A stretch of 64,000 bases of DNA from Candidatus Uhrbacteria bacterium (GTDB lineage: Bacteria; Patescibacteriota; Patescibacteriia; 2-12-FULL-60-25), in NCBI GenBank assembly GCA_016222815.1, contig JACRQE010000002.1:248001-312000 (forward strand). The letters are read 5' to 3'. Positions 7,391-15,206 of the stretch are shown piece by piece; positions within the stretch are counted from its first letter, which is position 1; each line of letters opens with the position of its first letter. Below the pieces are notes generated by a model that worked only from the letters and a program-made list of their open reading frames with translations, ran no database searches and was not told the DNA's origin. Both the position numbers and the translations under genes were made by a program.

Positions 7391-8065
7391 ATGAACGAAC
7401 TCGGATTCGACTGCACTTTCTACTTCGTCCGCCATGTCAGGAGCGAAGCGAACGACAAACCGGAGATTATCGGCGGCATCAATCCGTTCACGCCGGCTAC
7501 CAAACAGGGACTGCTCCAGGGCCAGGCTGTGGGGCGCAGGCTGTTTGAGATGAGCGTCAATTTCGACGCCATTTACTCCTCGCGGACGCGGCGCACCAAG
7601 ACGACGGCTAACCTGATCTGCCGTGAAACGGAAATTGATCCGAAGAAGATCCGGGTCAGCAAAGAACTGGTCGAGCGCGACCAGGGCGACTGGGTCGATA
7701 AGGTCAGAAGCCAGACGTACACGCCCGAAGTCCTGGCGCAGATGAACATGGGCGTTCTGGATTTCGCGCCGCCGAATGGAGAGTCCCTGCGACAGAAAGG
7801 GCGCGTCATGTACGGCTGGGTGGAGAGGGAAATCCTGCACAACCCGGAGTTCATCGCGCTGGCCAAGACGCATCCGTTGCACATCATCGTGGTGACGCAC
7901 GGACTGGCTCTCCAGTGCCTGCTGCGCGAGATCCTCGGATTCGACGCGCAGTTCACCTGGCGCTGGGCCATGGAGAACGCTTCGCTCACCATCATGCGCT
8001 ACACCAAGAACAGCTGGTTCCCGGTGTGCATCAATGACACGGGACATCTGGTGGGGCTCAGTTAA
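7391..8065 (+). CDS. Histidine phosphatase family protein
   Basis: A 224-residue member of the phosphoglycerate-mutase-like histidine phosphatases. The phosphorylated histidine is in YFVRHVRSEAN (about residues 11-21; the usual RHG is RHV here). The second Arg lies in SSRTRRTKTTA, the general acid Glu in ELVERDQGDW, and the second His in VVTHGLAL. Family members remove phosphate from sugars, nucleotides or small metabolites; the substrate is not readable. The Shine-Dalgarno TTGGAGG precedes ATG 7391, and a TTGACA box lies about 58 bases upstream with a poor -10. It stands between two terminators, so it is a single-gene transcript. Confidence 0.85.
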   Translation: MNELGFDCTFYFVRHVRSEANDKPEIIGGINPFTPATKQGLLQGQAVGRRLFEMSVNFDAIYSSRTRRTKTTANLICRETEIDPKKIRVSKELVERDQGDWVDKVRSQTYTPEVLAQMNMGVLDFAPPNGESLRQKGRVMYGWVEREILHNPEFIALAKTHPLHIIVVTHGLALQCLLREILGFDAQFTWRWAMENASLTIMRYTKNSWFPVCINDTGHLVGLS

Positions 8066-8092
8066 CACAGTACCGAAATCAGAACAAACCAA

Positions 8093-8127
8093 AAGCCCGC
8101 GCGAAACTTCGCAGCGGGCTTCTTCTT
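8093..8127 (+). terminator. Intrinsic terminator
   Basis: Stem AAGCCCGC/GCGGGCTT with an inner GCGAAACTTCGC hairpin, followed by CTTCTT. Confidence 0.75.
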
Positions 8128-8169
8128 ATCGCTAAAGACGATAATTGGTCGAAATGATACACTGACGAC

Positions 8170-9219
8170 ATGAAAAATCCTGAAAGGAAACAGGTCTCCA
8201 GGACCGAAACGACTGATGACAGCGGCGAATTCGAGGTGCGACCGGAATTGCGCGGCGAATTCGATAAACTTCGCTGGCTGGAGGAAGAACAGTTGGCTGC
8301 GCCGAAGGAAAAGCGGCAGACCACGGCAAAACCATCGAGCGATAAACTCAATTTGAGGCATAAGCGGATGGCCGAAGAGACCGTACGGCAAGCCGAACAG
8401 GCGCGGGGCAAATTAGCGGTGTTGAAAAAACCCACAGATGAAGCTTGGCGTAGGAAAAAGCTGTCAGAGCTGGATCGGGAGATCGAAGAGACGCATGAGA
8501 TGATGACAGAAAGGCCACCGGCGGCGAGCGATACGGAATGGCAAGCTTTCCAGAACGACTGCCGGAAGCTGTTGGATGAACTCGAAGGCCAAAAGCTTCG
8601 TTTTGCCCGACTAGAACGCGATCCGGAAGAGCCGAAGATCGCGGAACTGGAGAAGGAAATCACCAGGCTGGAAAATTTCAAGACCGGCCACAGCCGGAAA
8701 AAATTGGAAGCGGAAACTGGCGAAGGAGAGCAGCAAGGAACTGAAACATTGAGGGACCTTCAAGAACTCAAAAAGGATCTCATGAAGATAGAACAGGTTG
8801 GGCCTGAACTGCGGCTCGCGGTTTTGCAGGAGATAAAAGAGCAGGTACCGCTGTTCTGGTTTTTGGATCCGAAAAGACGGTTAGCGGACAAAATCTTTTC
8901 GCCGGATTTCGCACCACAGGGCTCGGAAAAAGAAAAGACGGAATACGACAAGCTGATGAAGGCGAATTATCCCAAAGAGTCGGCCAAGTTCCGTCGCACT
9001 TGCCAGGATTTGATGCGGATGAGGAAAAACTCGGGGACGCAGGACAGATATAATTTGGTAGAGCTCGAATCGGCTCTGGATGAGTATTACGCAGTGGATA
9101 CTTCACAGCGGAAAATCGAAATTGACGGAAAAATCGCGGCCAAACTGGAAGAGATACGCATGAGAAACAAAACGGCCGAACAACCGACGACGCCGTATTT
9201 CCCGACCAGCAATAAATAG
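8170..9219 (+). CDS. Hypothetical coiled-coil protein
   Basis: A 349-residue, very charged protein with no signal peptide and no membrane segment. Heptad-like Glu/Lys/Leu patterns run through residues 65-110, 130-180 and 190-225, so long coiled coils are likely. A less charged, aromatic-containing part (VPLFWFLDPKRRL, about residues 228-242) may be a small folded module. No family recognised. Start ATG 8170 has no clear Shine-Dalgarno site. It is bounded by terminators on both sides and converges with a small minus-strand gene. Confidence 0.65.
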   Translation: MKNPERKQVSRTETTDDSGEFEVRPELRGEFDKLRWLEEEQLAAPKEKRQTTAKPSSDKLNLRHKRMAEETVRQAEQARGKLAVLKKPTDEAWRRKKLSELDREIEETHEMMTERPPAASDTEWQAFQNDCRKLLDELEGQKLRFARLERDPEEPKIAELEKEITRLENFKTGHSRKKLEAETGEGEQQGTETLRDLQELKKDLMKIEQVGPELRLAVLQEIKEQVPLFWFLDPKRRLADKIFSPDFAPQGSEKEKTEYDKLMKANYPKESAKFRRTCQDLMRMRKNSGTQDRYNLVELESALDEYYAVDTSQRKIEIDGKIAAKLEEIRMRNKTAEQPTTPYFPTSNK

Positions 9220-9231
9220 GACCGTCATCAA

Positions 9232-9268
9232 AAAAACACCCGTCACGTTTTGCGTGGCGGGTGTTTTG
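9232..9268. terminator. Bidirectional terminator between convergent genes
   Basis: Stem AAAACACCCGTCACG/CGTGGCGGGTGTTTT with one mismatch and a short T loop, A-run on one side and T-run on the other. It serves the gene ending at 9219 (plus) and the one ending at 9384 (minus). Confidence 0.8.
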
Positions 9269-9383
9269 AATTGCTCATTCGGCTGGTCGAATTGCTTCAA
9301 CCGTCCGAACGAGCAGAGGAGACGGAGTCTTCCGTCTCCTCGAGAAGTTTCCCTGTGACGCCGGGGCAGCGGATCCGTGGGGA

Positions 9384-9710
9384 TCAGTGGGTGACTTCGC
9401 TGGTCGGGATGATATCGCCGGGCTGATGGCACCCGCGCCTACCCATGACCACCAGATAGCCACCCAGGCAAGAGTCGAACAGGGCGACATCGTAGCCGAC
9501 CCCGGACTTCATGCCGAACGCCGCGGACAGCAGGAGAGCGGCGCCCCCATCGAGCAGAAGGAGTCCGCCCTCCTCGACCTCGATTTCGTCGAGCAGGCCG
9601 CACATATCATCGACGGGATTGGTTTCGCCCCGTTCGACGAACTCGACCGTGATGTGGGTAGCGAGCTGGCCGGAAACCGTGCAATCGCAAACCGACATGC
9701 AGCTAGACAT
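9384..9710 (-). CDS. Small hypothetical protein
   Basis: A 108-residue protein with no recognised family. It carries Cys-rich MSSCMSVCDC at the N-terminus, then an acidic, leucine-rich middle part and a Gly-rich C-terminal half. The strand was chosen because the minus-strand ATG has GGAGG eight bases upstream and a TTGACA-17-TATCTT promoter about 135 bases before it; the open frame on the opposite strand has neither. An additional hairpin (GGAGACGGA/TTCCGTCTCC, 9317-9340) lies after the stop. The function is unknown; cysteines could bind a metal. Confidence 0.6.
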   Translation of the reverse strand: MSSCMSVCDCTVSGQLATHITVEFVERGETNPVDDMCGLLDEIEVEEGGLLLLDGGAALLLSAAFGMKSGVGYDVALFDSCLGGYLVVMGRRGCHQPGDIIPTSEVTH

Positions 9711-9844
9711 TGATCAATCCTCCACGACACCATCGTGCCTGCGAAATTGCAGGTTATAGATAGTGCCCGACCCAAGGCGGCGAGAGTTCGCCGGCTCGGG
9801 TCGTCTAGATTGTCGAAGTGGCGGCAATCGGTATTTAACATGAC

Positions 9845-9873
9845 AAGATAGCATGAAAAGAGGGTTTTGTCAA
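9845..9873 (-). promoter_or_regulatory. Promoter, TTGACA-17-TATCTT (minus strand)
   Basis: On the minus strand TTGACA is followed by a 17-base spacer and TATCTT. It points to the small gene 9384-9710 and leaves a leader of about 130 bases. Confidence 0.75.
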
Positions 9874-9957
9874 GAGTATGACTTACATTTCTTCTTAAAT
9901 AAGGCACATTGTAGCTATTTTTAGTTAATTTAAGCTAAATTTGCTGTATTCTTACTC

Positions 9958-9986
9958 TTGACAAAATGGCTAATTCGTGCTATATT
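9958..9986 (+). promoter_or_regulatory. rpsO promoter, TTGACA-17-TATATT
   Basis: A perfect -35, 17-base spacer and TATATT. The stretch before it is AT-rich and contains repeated AGCTAAAT/AGCTATTT motifs. Transcription from about 9993 gives a leader of about 225 bases before rpsO. Confidence 0.8.
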
Positions 9987-10023
9987 AACTTTTGTAACTT
10001 TTTGAAAAGCCGAAAAAAGGAAA

Positions 10024-10123
10024 AGCCCGTATCTTGATTGTTTTTAATGACCGTGATACGTTCTGACAGCTAAATCAATACGCCCATCCGGTTTTACTAC
10101 GGGATGGAGCGCGAATCCGGGCT
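10024..10123 (+). promoter_or_regulatory. Three-way-junction RNA structure in the rpsO leader
   Basis: AGCCCG (10024-10029) can pair with CGGGCT (10118-10123), enclosing two hairpins: CGTATC/GATACG (10028-10033 with 10055-10060, sharing two bases with the outer stem) and CCATCC/GGATGG (10084-10089 with 10102-10107). S15 represses its own translation through leader structures in several bacteria, one of them a three-way junction, so an autoregulatory element is the likely meaning. The specific S15 contact bases cannot be proved here. Confidence 0.5.
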
Positions 10124-10147
10124 CATTCGCCTACTGACTAATTCCAA

Positions 10148-10176
10148 GAGGTCCCCCGGTTAAACCGTGGGACGAC
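10148..10176 (+). repeat. REP-like palindrome, copy 1 (rpsO leader)
   Basis: Imperfect palindrome GTCCC-CCGGTT-AAACCG-TGGGAC followed by GACAAAT. A near-identical copy stands at 10624, a variant at 12064, and a longer relative at 10557. Confidence 0.7.
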
Positions 10177-10218
10177 AAATCGAGGGATTGTCTGCACGCG
10201 ATTGAGGCCGACAAATGC

Positions 10219-10479
10219 ATGTTGGATGCAGCCAAGAAGAAGCGGATAATCGATAAGTTCAAGACCCACGCGACCGATACGGGTTCGCCGCAGGTCCAGA
10301 TCGCCATTTTGACCGAGGAGATCAAGGAGCTGACCGAGCACTTGCGCGGCCACAAGAAGGACTTCTCCAGCCGCCGCGGCTTGATCAAGAAGGTCGGCGA
10401 GCGCCGCCGCCTGATGAAGTACCTCAAGCGCGAGGACTCAAAGGCATATGACGAGCTGATGGCCAAACTGAAGGTGTAA
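10219..10479 (+). CDS. rpsO: Ribosomal protein S15
   Basis: An 86-residue S15, near the usual 88-89. The helical core is clear: [20 protein letters not shown], then [18 protein letters not shown] and the C-terminal [13 protein letters not shown]15 binds the 16S rRNA central domain early in 30S assembly. The leader carries a three-way junction and a REP-like palindrome; GAGG stands 11 bases before ATG 10219. pnp is not the next gene as in many bacteria, but lies 2.4 kb downstream past two inserted genes. Confidence 0.95.
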   Translation: MLDAAKKKRIIDKFKTHATDTGSPQVQIAILTEEIKELTEHLRGHKKDFSSRRGLIKKVGERRRLMKYLKREDSKAYDELMAKLKV

Positions 10480-10492
10480 AAAGAAGAATGTA

Positions 10493-10530
10493 GAACCGCC
10501 CCGGTGTCCACCGAGGCGGTTTTGATTTTT
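10493..10530 (+). terminator. rpsO terminator
   Basis: Stem AACCGCC/GGCGGTT with an inner CCGGTG/CACCGA pairing, then TTGATTTTT. Confidence 0.75.
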
Positions 10531-10556
10531 AATTACGATTCAAATAAATAACTCTG

Positions 10557-10602
10557 TCATTCTCCGGTTCAACCACGTAGAACGTGGCGCAGCCGGGGAA
10601 TC
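10557..10602 (+). repeat. REP-like composite palindrome
   Basis: An outer stem ATTCtCCGG/CCGGgGAAT encloses an inner stem CCACGT/ACGTGG. It begins with the same CCGGTT-AACC core as the elements at 10148 and 10624 but has an extra inner hairpin. Confidence 0.6.
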
Positions 10603-10623
10603 TTACAATAAGAGCGTTTGGCG

Positions 10624-10652
10624 AGGTCCCCCGGTTGAACCGTGGGACGACA
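10624..10652 (+). repeat. REP-like palindrome, copy 2
   Basis: GTCCC-CCGGTT-GAACCG-TGGGAC followed by GACAGAT, differing at very few positions from copy 1 at 10148. It precedes the TTGACA box of the next gene. Confidence 0.7.
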
Positions 10653-10725
10653 GATTAAACGGTTGACAATATCCATAAATAATGGTGAACTCATATATCG
10701 CACATTTCACGGTAAGGAGCCTGAA

Positions 10726-11943
10726 ATGACCAAGAAGAAATTCCGAATCGTAGCGGCTATCTGCGGCCTTTGCATCATTTCCATCCCGGCCACCGTCCTG
10801 TTCTTCAGCCGGAACAGCGACGGCCGGACTTCCAGCAAACTGCTCGTACCACCTGGACCCGAGGCCAAGAGCCACGTCCCGGCCAATCTCCAGAAGGCGG
10901 TCAGCGACGGGCTGAAGACGCTGAACAGCGAGGACTTCGACCAAGCCTTGTGCGGCGGCAAGGGCTCCGGACTGGAGCGATGCGTCGGCGACTACATCAT
11001 GGTCGCGGTGGACAAGGACGCAAAGCAGACGCTGGTGCGCGTGTACCAGGGCAAGAAGTCGGATCCGCCGGATTACACGGTCGCGCTGGAACCCGGGTGG
11101 AGCTCTTCGCGCGTCGGCATCAACGTGCCGTTCACCATCACCCATCCGCCGGACAAGACGGTCGTGGCCCTACTCACGGCAGTGCGAGTTGACGGCGAGG
11201 TCCGCGAGATGGCTTATGCGCCGTACTCGTCATCCCTGGATACCCCGGAGATGCGGGCGGCGGGCCTGCGCTACCTCGACAGCCTGTACGGGCAAGCGGC
11301 CGAGAGACTGGACAAGCGTGGCGTGAAATCCTTGTACTTGCCGGCTCCGGCGACGCGCAGTTCGGACAAGGCGCATATCGCGACCCTGATCCTGACCGAG
11401 CAGGTGTTCAGCGACACCGCGTTCGTTTCGGGCGACGACAAGGAACGCCTTCGCATGGTCAACCGGACGCTCGTCCTGCTGGCCGCCAACGGTCCGGGAG
11501 CTTATCCCTTGAGCCGCAGCCGCGTCGGTGCGGTCGGCATCGCGCAGATTATGCCCACGACCTATTCCAGTCTCGCAGCCGCTTACCCCAAAGCCGACCT
11601 GCCACGGGACAGCAGCCAGGGCCGGACCGAGCACGAACCTGCCATCAGGACCATGATCCTGCACACTGACAACCAGTGGTGGGCGCTGCAGAAAAACCAG
11701 GCCTACGTCTCCTGGCTGCTGGAACACGACACGGAACGGTCGTTCGTCTTCGCCGCCGGCTACAACGCAAGCATGGCTACGGTCCGCGACGCGGTCTACA
11801 CCTGCAAAGCCAAGTGGCTGGACGAAAGCTGCCGCGACCTTCCCGGCGAGACGCGACGCTACGTCACGAAATATCGCTGGATCCGCGAACTGCTCACGAA
11901 CAGTTCCTTCAGGCGCAACGCCGAGAAGAACGCCGGTTACTGA
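10726..11943 (+). CDS. Lytic-transglycosylase-like (SLT fold) exported protein
   Basis: A 405-residue protein with an N-terminal membrane anchor (hydrophobic residues about 8-27 after MTKKKFR). The C-terminal half contains SLT hallmarks: SRVGAVGIAQIMPTTY (about 264-280), matching the GA-x-G-x-M/I-Q-x-MP block, and AAGYNAS, matching the GYN block. In active transglycosylases a Glu-Ser precedes the GA block by roughly ten residues; here the position reads LAANGPGAYPLSRSRVGA with no Glu, so the usual catalytic acid seems absent. It may bind rather than cleave peptidoglycan, or use another residue. Shine-Dalgarno AAGGAG precedes ATG 10726. A TTGACA at 10663 may be its -35, though the -10 is weak. 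Confidence 0.75.
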   Translation: MTKKKFRIVAAICGLCIISIPATVLFFSRNSDGRTSSKLLVPPGPEAKSHVPANLQKAVSDGLKTLNSEDFDQALCGGKGSGLERCVGDYIMVAVDKDAKQTLVRVYQGKKSDPPDYTVALEPGWSSSRVGINVPFTITHPPDKTVVALLTAVRVDGEVREMAYAPYSSSLDTPEMRAAGLRYLDSLYGQAAERLDKRGVKSLYLPAPATRSSDKAHIATLILTEQVFSDTAFVSGDDKERLRMVNRTLVLLAANGPGAYPLSRSRVGAVGIAQIMPTTYSSLAAAYPKADLPRDSSQGRTEHEPAIRTMILHTDNQWWALQKNQAYVSWLLEHDTERSFVFAAGYNASMATVRDAVYTCKAKWLDESCRDLPGETRRYVTKYRWIRELLTNSSFRRNAEKNAGY

Positions 11944-11948
11944 ACCTC

Positions 11949-11978
11949 ACCCCCGTGGCCAAGTGGCTTCGGGGGTTT
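11949..11978 (+). terminator. Intrinsic terminator
   Basis: Stem ACCCCCG/CGGGGGT with an inner GCC/GGC pairing, then TTCG. It follows the SLT-like gene by five bases. Confidence 0.65.
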
Positions 11979-11994
11979 CGATTTATCCCGACCA

Positions 11995-12023
11995 TTGACA
12001 AAAAAGCGGTTTTAAGATATTTT
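11995..12023 (+). promoter_or_regulatory. Promoter, TTGACA-17-TATTTT
   Basis: Perfect -35, 17-base spacer and TATTTT, about 60-80 bases before the NYN-domain gene. Confidence 0.75.
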
Positions 12024-12063
12024 TAGAGGGCTAATTTTCAATAATTTAACATCTTTTATTAGG

Positions 12064-12084
12064 TTCCGCGGTTAAACCGTGGAA
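12064..12084 (+). repeat. REP-like palindrome, variant copy
   Basis: TTCC-gCGGTT-aAACCGt-GGAA, sharing the CGGTTAAACCG core with copies 1 and 2, then TGACAATAAA. It ends on the A of an ATG that could be read as the start of the NYN gene. Confidence 0.6.
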
Positions 12085-12101
12085 TGACAATAAATAAGCA
12101 T

Positions 12102-12710
12102 ATGATCAGTTTTGACCAACGCGTGGCGGTGCTCATCGACACGCAAAACATGTACCATTCGGCAAAGCATATCCACGGCGCCCGTTTGGCTTTCGAGAAA
12201 GCGGTGGACGCGATTGTGGGCGGCAGGCAGGTAGTGAGAGTCTTTGCATACGTAGCTCGTTCAAAAACGGGTGAGGAACAGGCTTTCTTCGATGCTCTGA
12301 CCAGCGCGGGCATTGAGCTCCGTGTGAAGGACGTGCAGGAGTTCTCAAGCGGCGAGAAAAAAGCTGATTGGGACGTAGGCATGGCCGTGGATGCGGTGCG
12401 TCTGGCCGAGAAAGTGGATGCCATCGTGCTCATGACCGGCGATGGGGACTTCGTGCCGCTGGTCCAATACCTGCAAGGCAAAGGCGTGCTGGTCGAAGTG
12501 GCGGCCTTCGCTGAATCCACAAATGCCCAGCTCAAGACGGTGACGGACAGGTTCTACGACCTTTCGACCGAGGGACATGAATTCCTGATAAACCCGAAAC
12601 GCCGCGCTGCAGCATCAGGTAAAGACAAACTTTCTTTGTCGTTGGATGACGACGAAAAGCATGAAAAGGGACCGGGCGAGAAACTTCGCCGCGTGAAGGT
12701 GACTTTCTGA
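12102..12710 (+). CDS. NYN domain (LabA/DUF88-like) protein
   Basis: A 202-residue protein with a NYN domain of the PIN-like nuclease superfamily. Conserved acidic residues are in VAVLIDTQNMYHSAK, DWDVGMAVDA and LMTGDGDFVPLV, the usual places for metal coordination, so RNA cleavage is a family-level possibility. The C-terminal 40 residues are charged and probably disordered. The ATG at 12102 starts next to the first beta-strand; ATG 12084, six codons earlier and inside a palindrome, is the alternative. Neither has a clear Shine-Dalgarno site. pnp follows, so two RNA-processing genes stand side by side, which may or may not be meaningful. Confidence 0.8.
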   Translation: MISFDQRVAVLIDTQNMYHSAKHIHGARLAFEKAVDAIVGGRQVVRVFAYVARSKTGEEQAFFDALTSAGIELRVKDVQEFSSGEKKADWDVGMAVDAVRLAEKVDAIVLMTGDGDFVPLVQYLQGKGVLVEVAAFAESTNAQLKTVTDRFYDLSTEGHEFLINPKRRAAASGKDKLSLSLDDDEKHEKGPGEKLRRVKVTF

Positions 12711-12836
12711 TCCCGTAGAACGGGTCTGGAGTCACCCTTCGGTCCTCCATCATTCCGCTTAGCGCAACGCGCACCGTGGAGTTATGGGGGACGGGAGAAT
12801 AATCCCGGTTAACAATTTAACGACGTAGTTCATCCC

Positions 12837-12890
12837 GAGACATAGATCCGCGACGCGGATTCAGTCTCCGGACGAACGCGTTTTGTTCGT
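12837..12890 (+). promoter_or_regulatory. Hairpins in the pnp leader
   Basis: GAGAC (12837-12841) pairs with GTCTC (12864-12868) around an inner ATCCGCG/CGCGGAT stem. Directly next to the start codon is a second hairpin with ACGAAC/GTTCGT arms. PNPase controls its own mRNA through leader hairpins in other bacteria, so this could be an autoregulatory leader. The stem sits where a ribosome-binding site would be expected. Confidence 0.45.
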
Positions 12891-15194
12891 ATGGAAAAAG
12901 AGAAGACTTTTTCGATAGAGTGGGGCGGACGCACGCTGACCATCGGCGTCGGGCTCCTGGCCCAGCAGGCCAACGGTTCGTGCACCGTACGTTACGGCGA
13001 CACCGTGGCGCTGTGCACGGCCACCATGGGCGGCATCCGCCCGGGGCTGGATTTCTTCCCGCTCCAAGTGGATTTCGAAGAGCGCATGTATGCCGCGGGC
13101 CGCATCAAAGGTTCGCGCTTCATCAAGCGCGAAGGCCGGCCCACGGATGAAGCCATCCTGTCAGGCCGCCTGATAGACCGCGCCATCCGGCCGTTGTTCG
13201 ACGACCGTTTGCGCAATGATGTGGCCGTCGTGGCCACGGTGTTCTCGCACGACCAAGAGAACGATGCGGATATCCCGGGGCTGATCGGCGCTTCCTGCGC
13301 CCTGGCCATCTCGGACATTCCTTGGTACGGCCCGATCGCCGCCTTACGCGTCGGTCGCGTTGACGGACAATGGGTGCTGAACCCGACTTACGCCCAGACA
13401 GAAGCGGGTGATCTGGATTTGGTCGTGGCTGGAGCAGACGGAAAAACCGTCATGCTTGAGGCTGGGGCGAATGAAGTGAACGAAGAGGACGCCAAGCAGG
13501 CCATCGAGTGGGCGCACACCCAGATCGGTCCGGTGATAGAACTCATCAACAAGGTGAAGGCCGAGGTAGGCAAAGCCAAGGCCAACATGTTCGAACCGAC
13601 GACGGATGAGGAGAAAGCAGCAGCAGCCGAAAAAGAAGCTTTCAAGGAGAAAGTTTTCGGCATATTGAAGGAGCTCTCGCCGAAATTCCTGTTCAACGAA
13701 CCGCTCAAGTCCAAAAAGGCCCGCAAGGATGCCGGACATAGGCTTGAGGTAGCTTTGGACGAGGCGCTGGAAAAAGAAGGTTTGCCGAAAGAAAAGCGCG
13801 AGGAAGCAAATGAGCTCATGGATGAGTTCATCGACTTGGAGGTTTCGCGCCAGATTTTGGAGAACGGGAAACGCGCTGACGGCCGGGCTTTGGATGAAAT
13901 CCGCGAACTGGACGCCATGGTCGGCGTGATGCCGCGCACCCATGGTTCAGGCTTGTTCAACCGTGGCGCGACACAGGTGCTTTCGTCCGTGACGCTGGGT
14001 TCCCCCGGTATGGTGCAGACCTTGGACACCATGGAATACCAGACCAAGAAGCGCTACTTCCACCACTACAACTTCCCGGGATACAGCGTGGGAGAGACGA
14101 AGAGCAACCGCGGTCCGGGCCGCCGCGAAATCGGTCACGGTGCCTTGGCTGAACGCGCCATCATGCCGGTTTTGCCGGCTGAAGACATATTCCCCTACGC
14201 CATCCGCGTGGTGTCGGAAGTGTTGGGATCGAACGGTTCGTCCTCCATGGGCGCGACCTGCGGTTCAACGCTGTCTTTGATGGATGCCGGCGTCCCGATC
14301 ACGGCTCCGGTAGCCGGTATCGCCATGGGCGTGGCCAGCGACGAGAAGACGGGACGCTTCCGCGTGTTCACTGACCTTCAAGACTTGGAGGATGGGATCG
14401 GCGGCATGGACTTCAAGGTTGCAGGTTCGCGCAAAGGCATCACGGCCATCCAAATGGACACCAAGACCCACGGCTTGCCGCTCGAGACGGTCAAGGAGAC
14501 TCTGGATATGGCCAAGACGGCTCGCTTGAAGATCTTGGACGTAATCGAGCAGACGATACCGGCACCGCGAGCAGAGCTTTCGCCGTTCGCGCCGCGCATC
14601 GAGATGATCCGCATCAACCCGGACCGCATCCGCGACGTCATCGGCCCGGGCGGCAAGATGATCAACGAAATCATCGCCGCCTGCAACGTGCAGATTGATA
14701 TCGAGGACGACGGACGCGTCATGATCACCTCGACGGACATGGATGGCATGAAGAAAGCCATGGACTGGGTCAAGAGCATCACGCGTGAAATCGCGGTCGG
14801 CGAAATCTTCACCGGTCCGGTCGTACGCATCATGGACTTCGGGGCTTTCGTGGAGATCGCACCGAAGCAGGACGGATTGGTCCATATCAGCGAAATGGCC
14901 CCCTATCGCGTGAACAAGGTCGGCGACGTGGTGAAGATCGGCGATATGGTAACGGTCAAAGTCTACGAAATCGATTCCATGGGACGCATCAACTTGTCCA
15001 TGAAACGCGCCCTGCCTGACTACAAAGAATCAAACGATGACCAGCGCCCGTTGCGCGACAGCGGCAATGGAGGCGGACGCGGTGGAAACGGAGACCGCGG
15101 ATTCGGAGGTAACGGGAACCGAGGACCACGCCCGAACGGCGACGGTCCACGTCCTACCCCACCCCCGCCGATCACGCCTCCAGACATCTTCTAG
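12891..15194 (+). CDS. pnp: Polyribonucleotide nucleotidyltransferase (PNPase)
   Basis: A 767-residue PNPase, the phosphorolytic 3'-5' exoribonuclease of RNA decay. Domain order is complete: first RNase PH-like domain (residues 5-215), helical linker (about 215-320), second RNase PH-like domain (320-550), KH domain with VIGPGGKMI near 582, S1 domain from about 637 (GEIFTGPVVRIMDFGAFVEI). The extra C-terminal tail (about 705-767) is rich in Gly, Arg, Asn and Asp and ends in a poly-proline patch; such RGG-like tails can add RNA affinity. The start ATG has no Shine-Dalgarno site and lies beside a hairpin. A membrane-anchored unknown protein follows after 12 bases. Confidence 0.97.
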   Translation: MEKEKTFSIEWGGRTLTIGVGLLAQQANGSCTVRYGDTVALCTATMGGIRPGLDFFPLQVDFEERMYAAGRIKGSRFIKREGRPTDEAILSGRLIDRAIRPLFDDRLRNDVAVVATVFSHDQENDADIPGLIGASCALAISDIPWYGPIAALRVGRVDGQWVLNPTYAQTEAGDLDLVVAGADGKTVMLEAGANEVNEEDAKQAIEWAHTQIGPVIELINKVKAEVGKAKANMFEPTTDEEKAAAAEKEAFKEKVFGILKELSPKFLFNEPLKSKKARKDAGHRLEVALDEALEKEGLPKEKREEANELMDEFIDLEVSRQILENGKRADGRALDEIRELDAMVGVMPRTHGSGLFNRGATQVLSSVTLGSPGMVQTLDTMEYQTKKRYFHHYNFPGYSVGETKSNRGPGRREIGHGALAERAIMPVLPAEDIFPYAIRVVSEVLGSNGSSSMGATCGSTLSLMDAGVPITAPVAGIAMGVASDEKTGRFRVFTDLQDLEDGIGGMDFKVAGSRKGITAIQMDTKTHGLPLETVKETLDMAKTARLKILDVIEQTIPAPRAELSPFAPRIEMIRINPDRIRDVIGPGGKMINEIIAACNVQIDIEDDGRVMITSTDMDGMKKAMDWVKSITREIAVGEIFTGPVVRIMDFGAFVEIAPKQDGLVHISEMAPYRVNKVGDVVKIGDMVTVKVYEIDSMGRINLSMKRALPDYKESNDDQRPLRDSGNGGGRGGNGDRGFGGNGNRGPRPNGDGPRPTPPPPITPPDIF

Positions 15195-15206
15195 GATACG
15201 AATCGG

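Noticed and set aside
9387-9713. 108-residue plus-strand open frame
   Set aside because: The opposite strand has a Shine-Dalgarno site and a promoter at the proper distances; this frame has neither.
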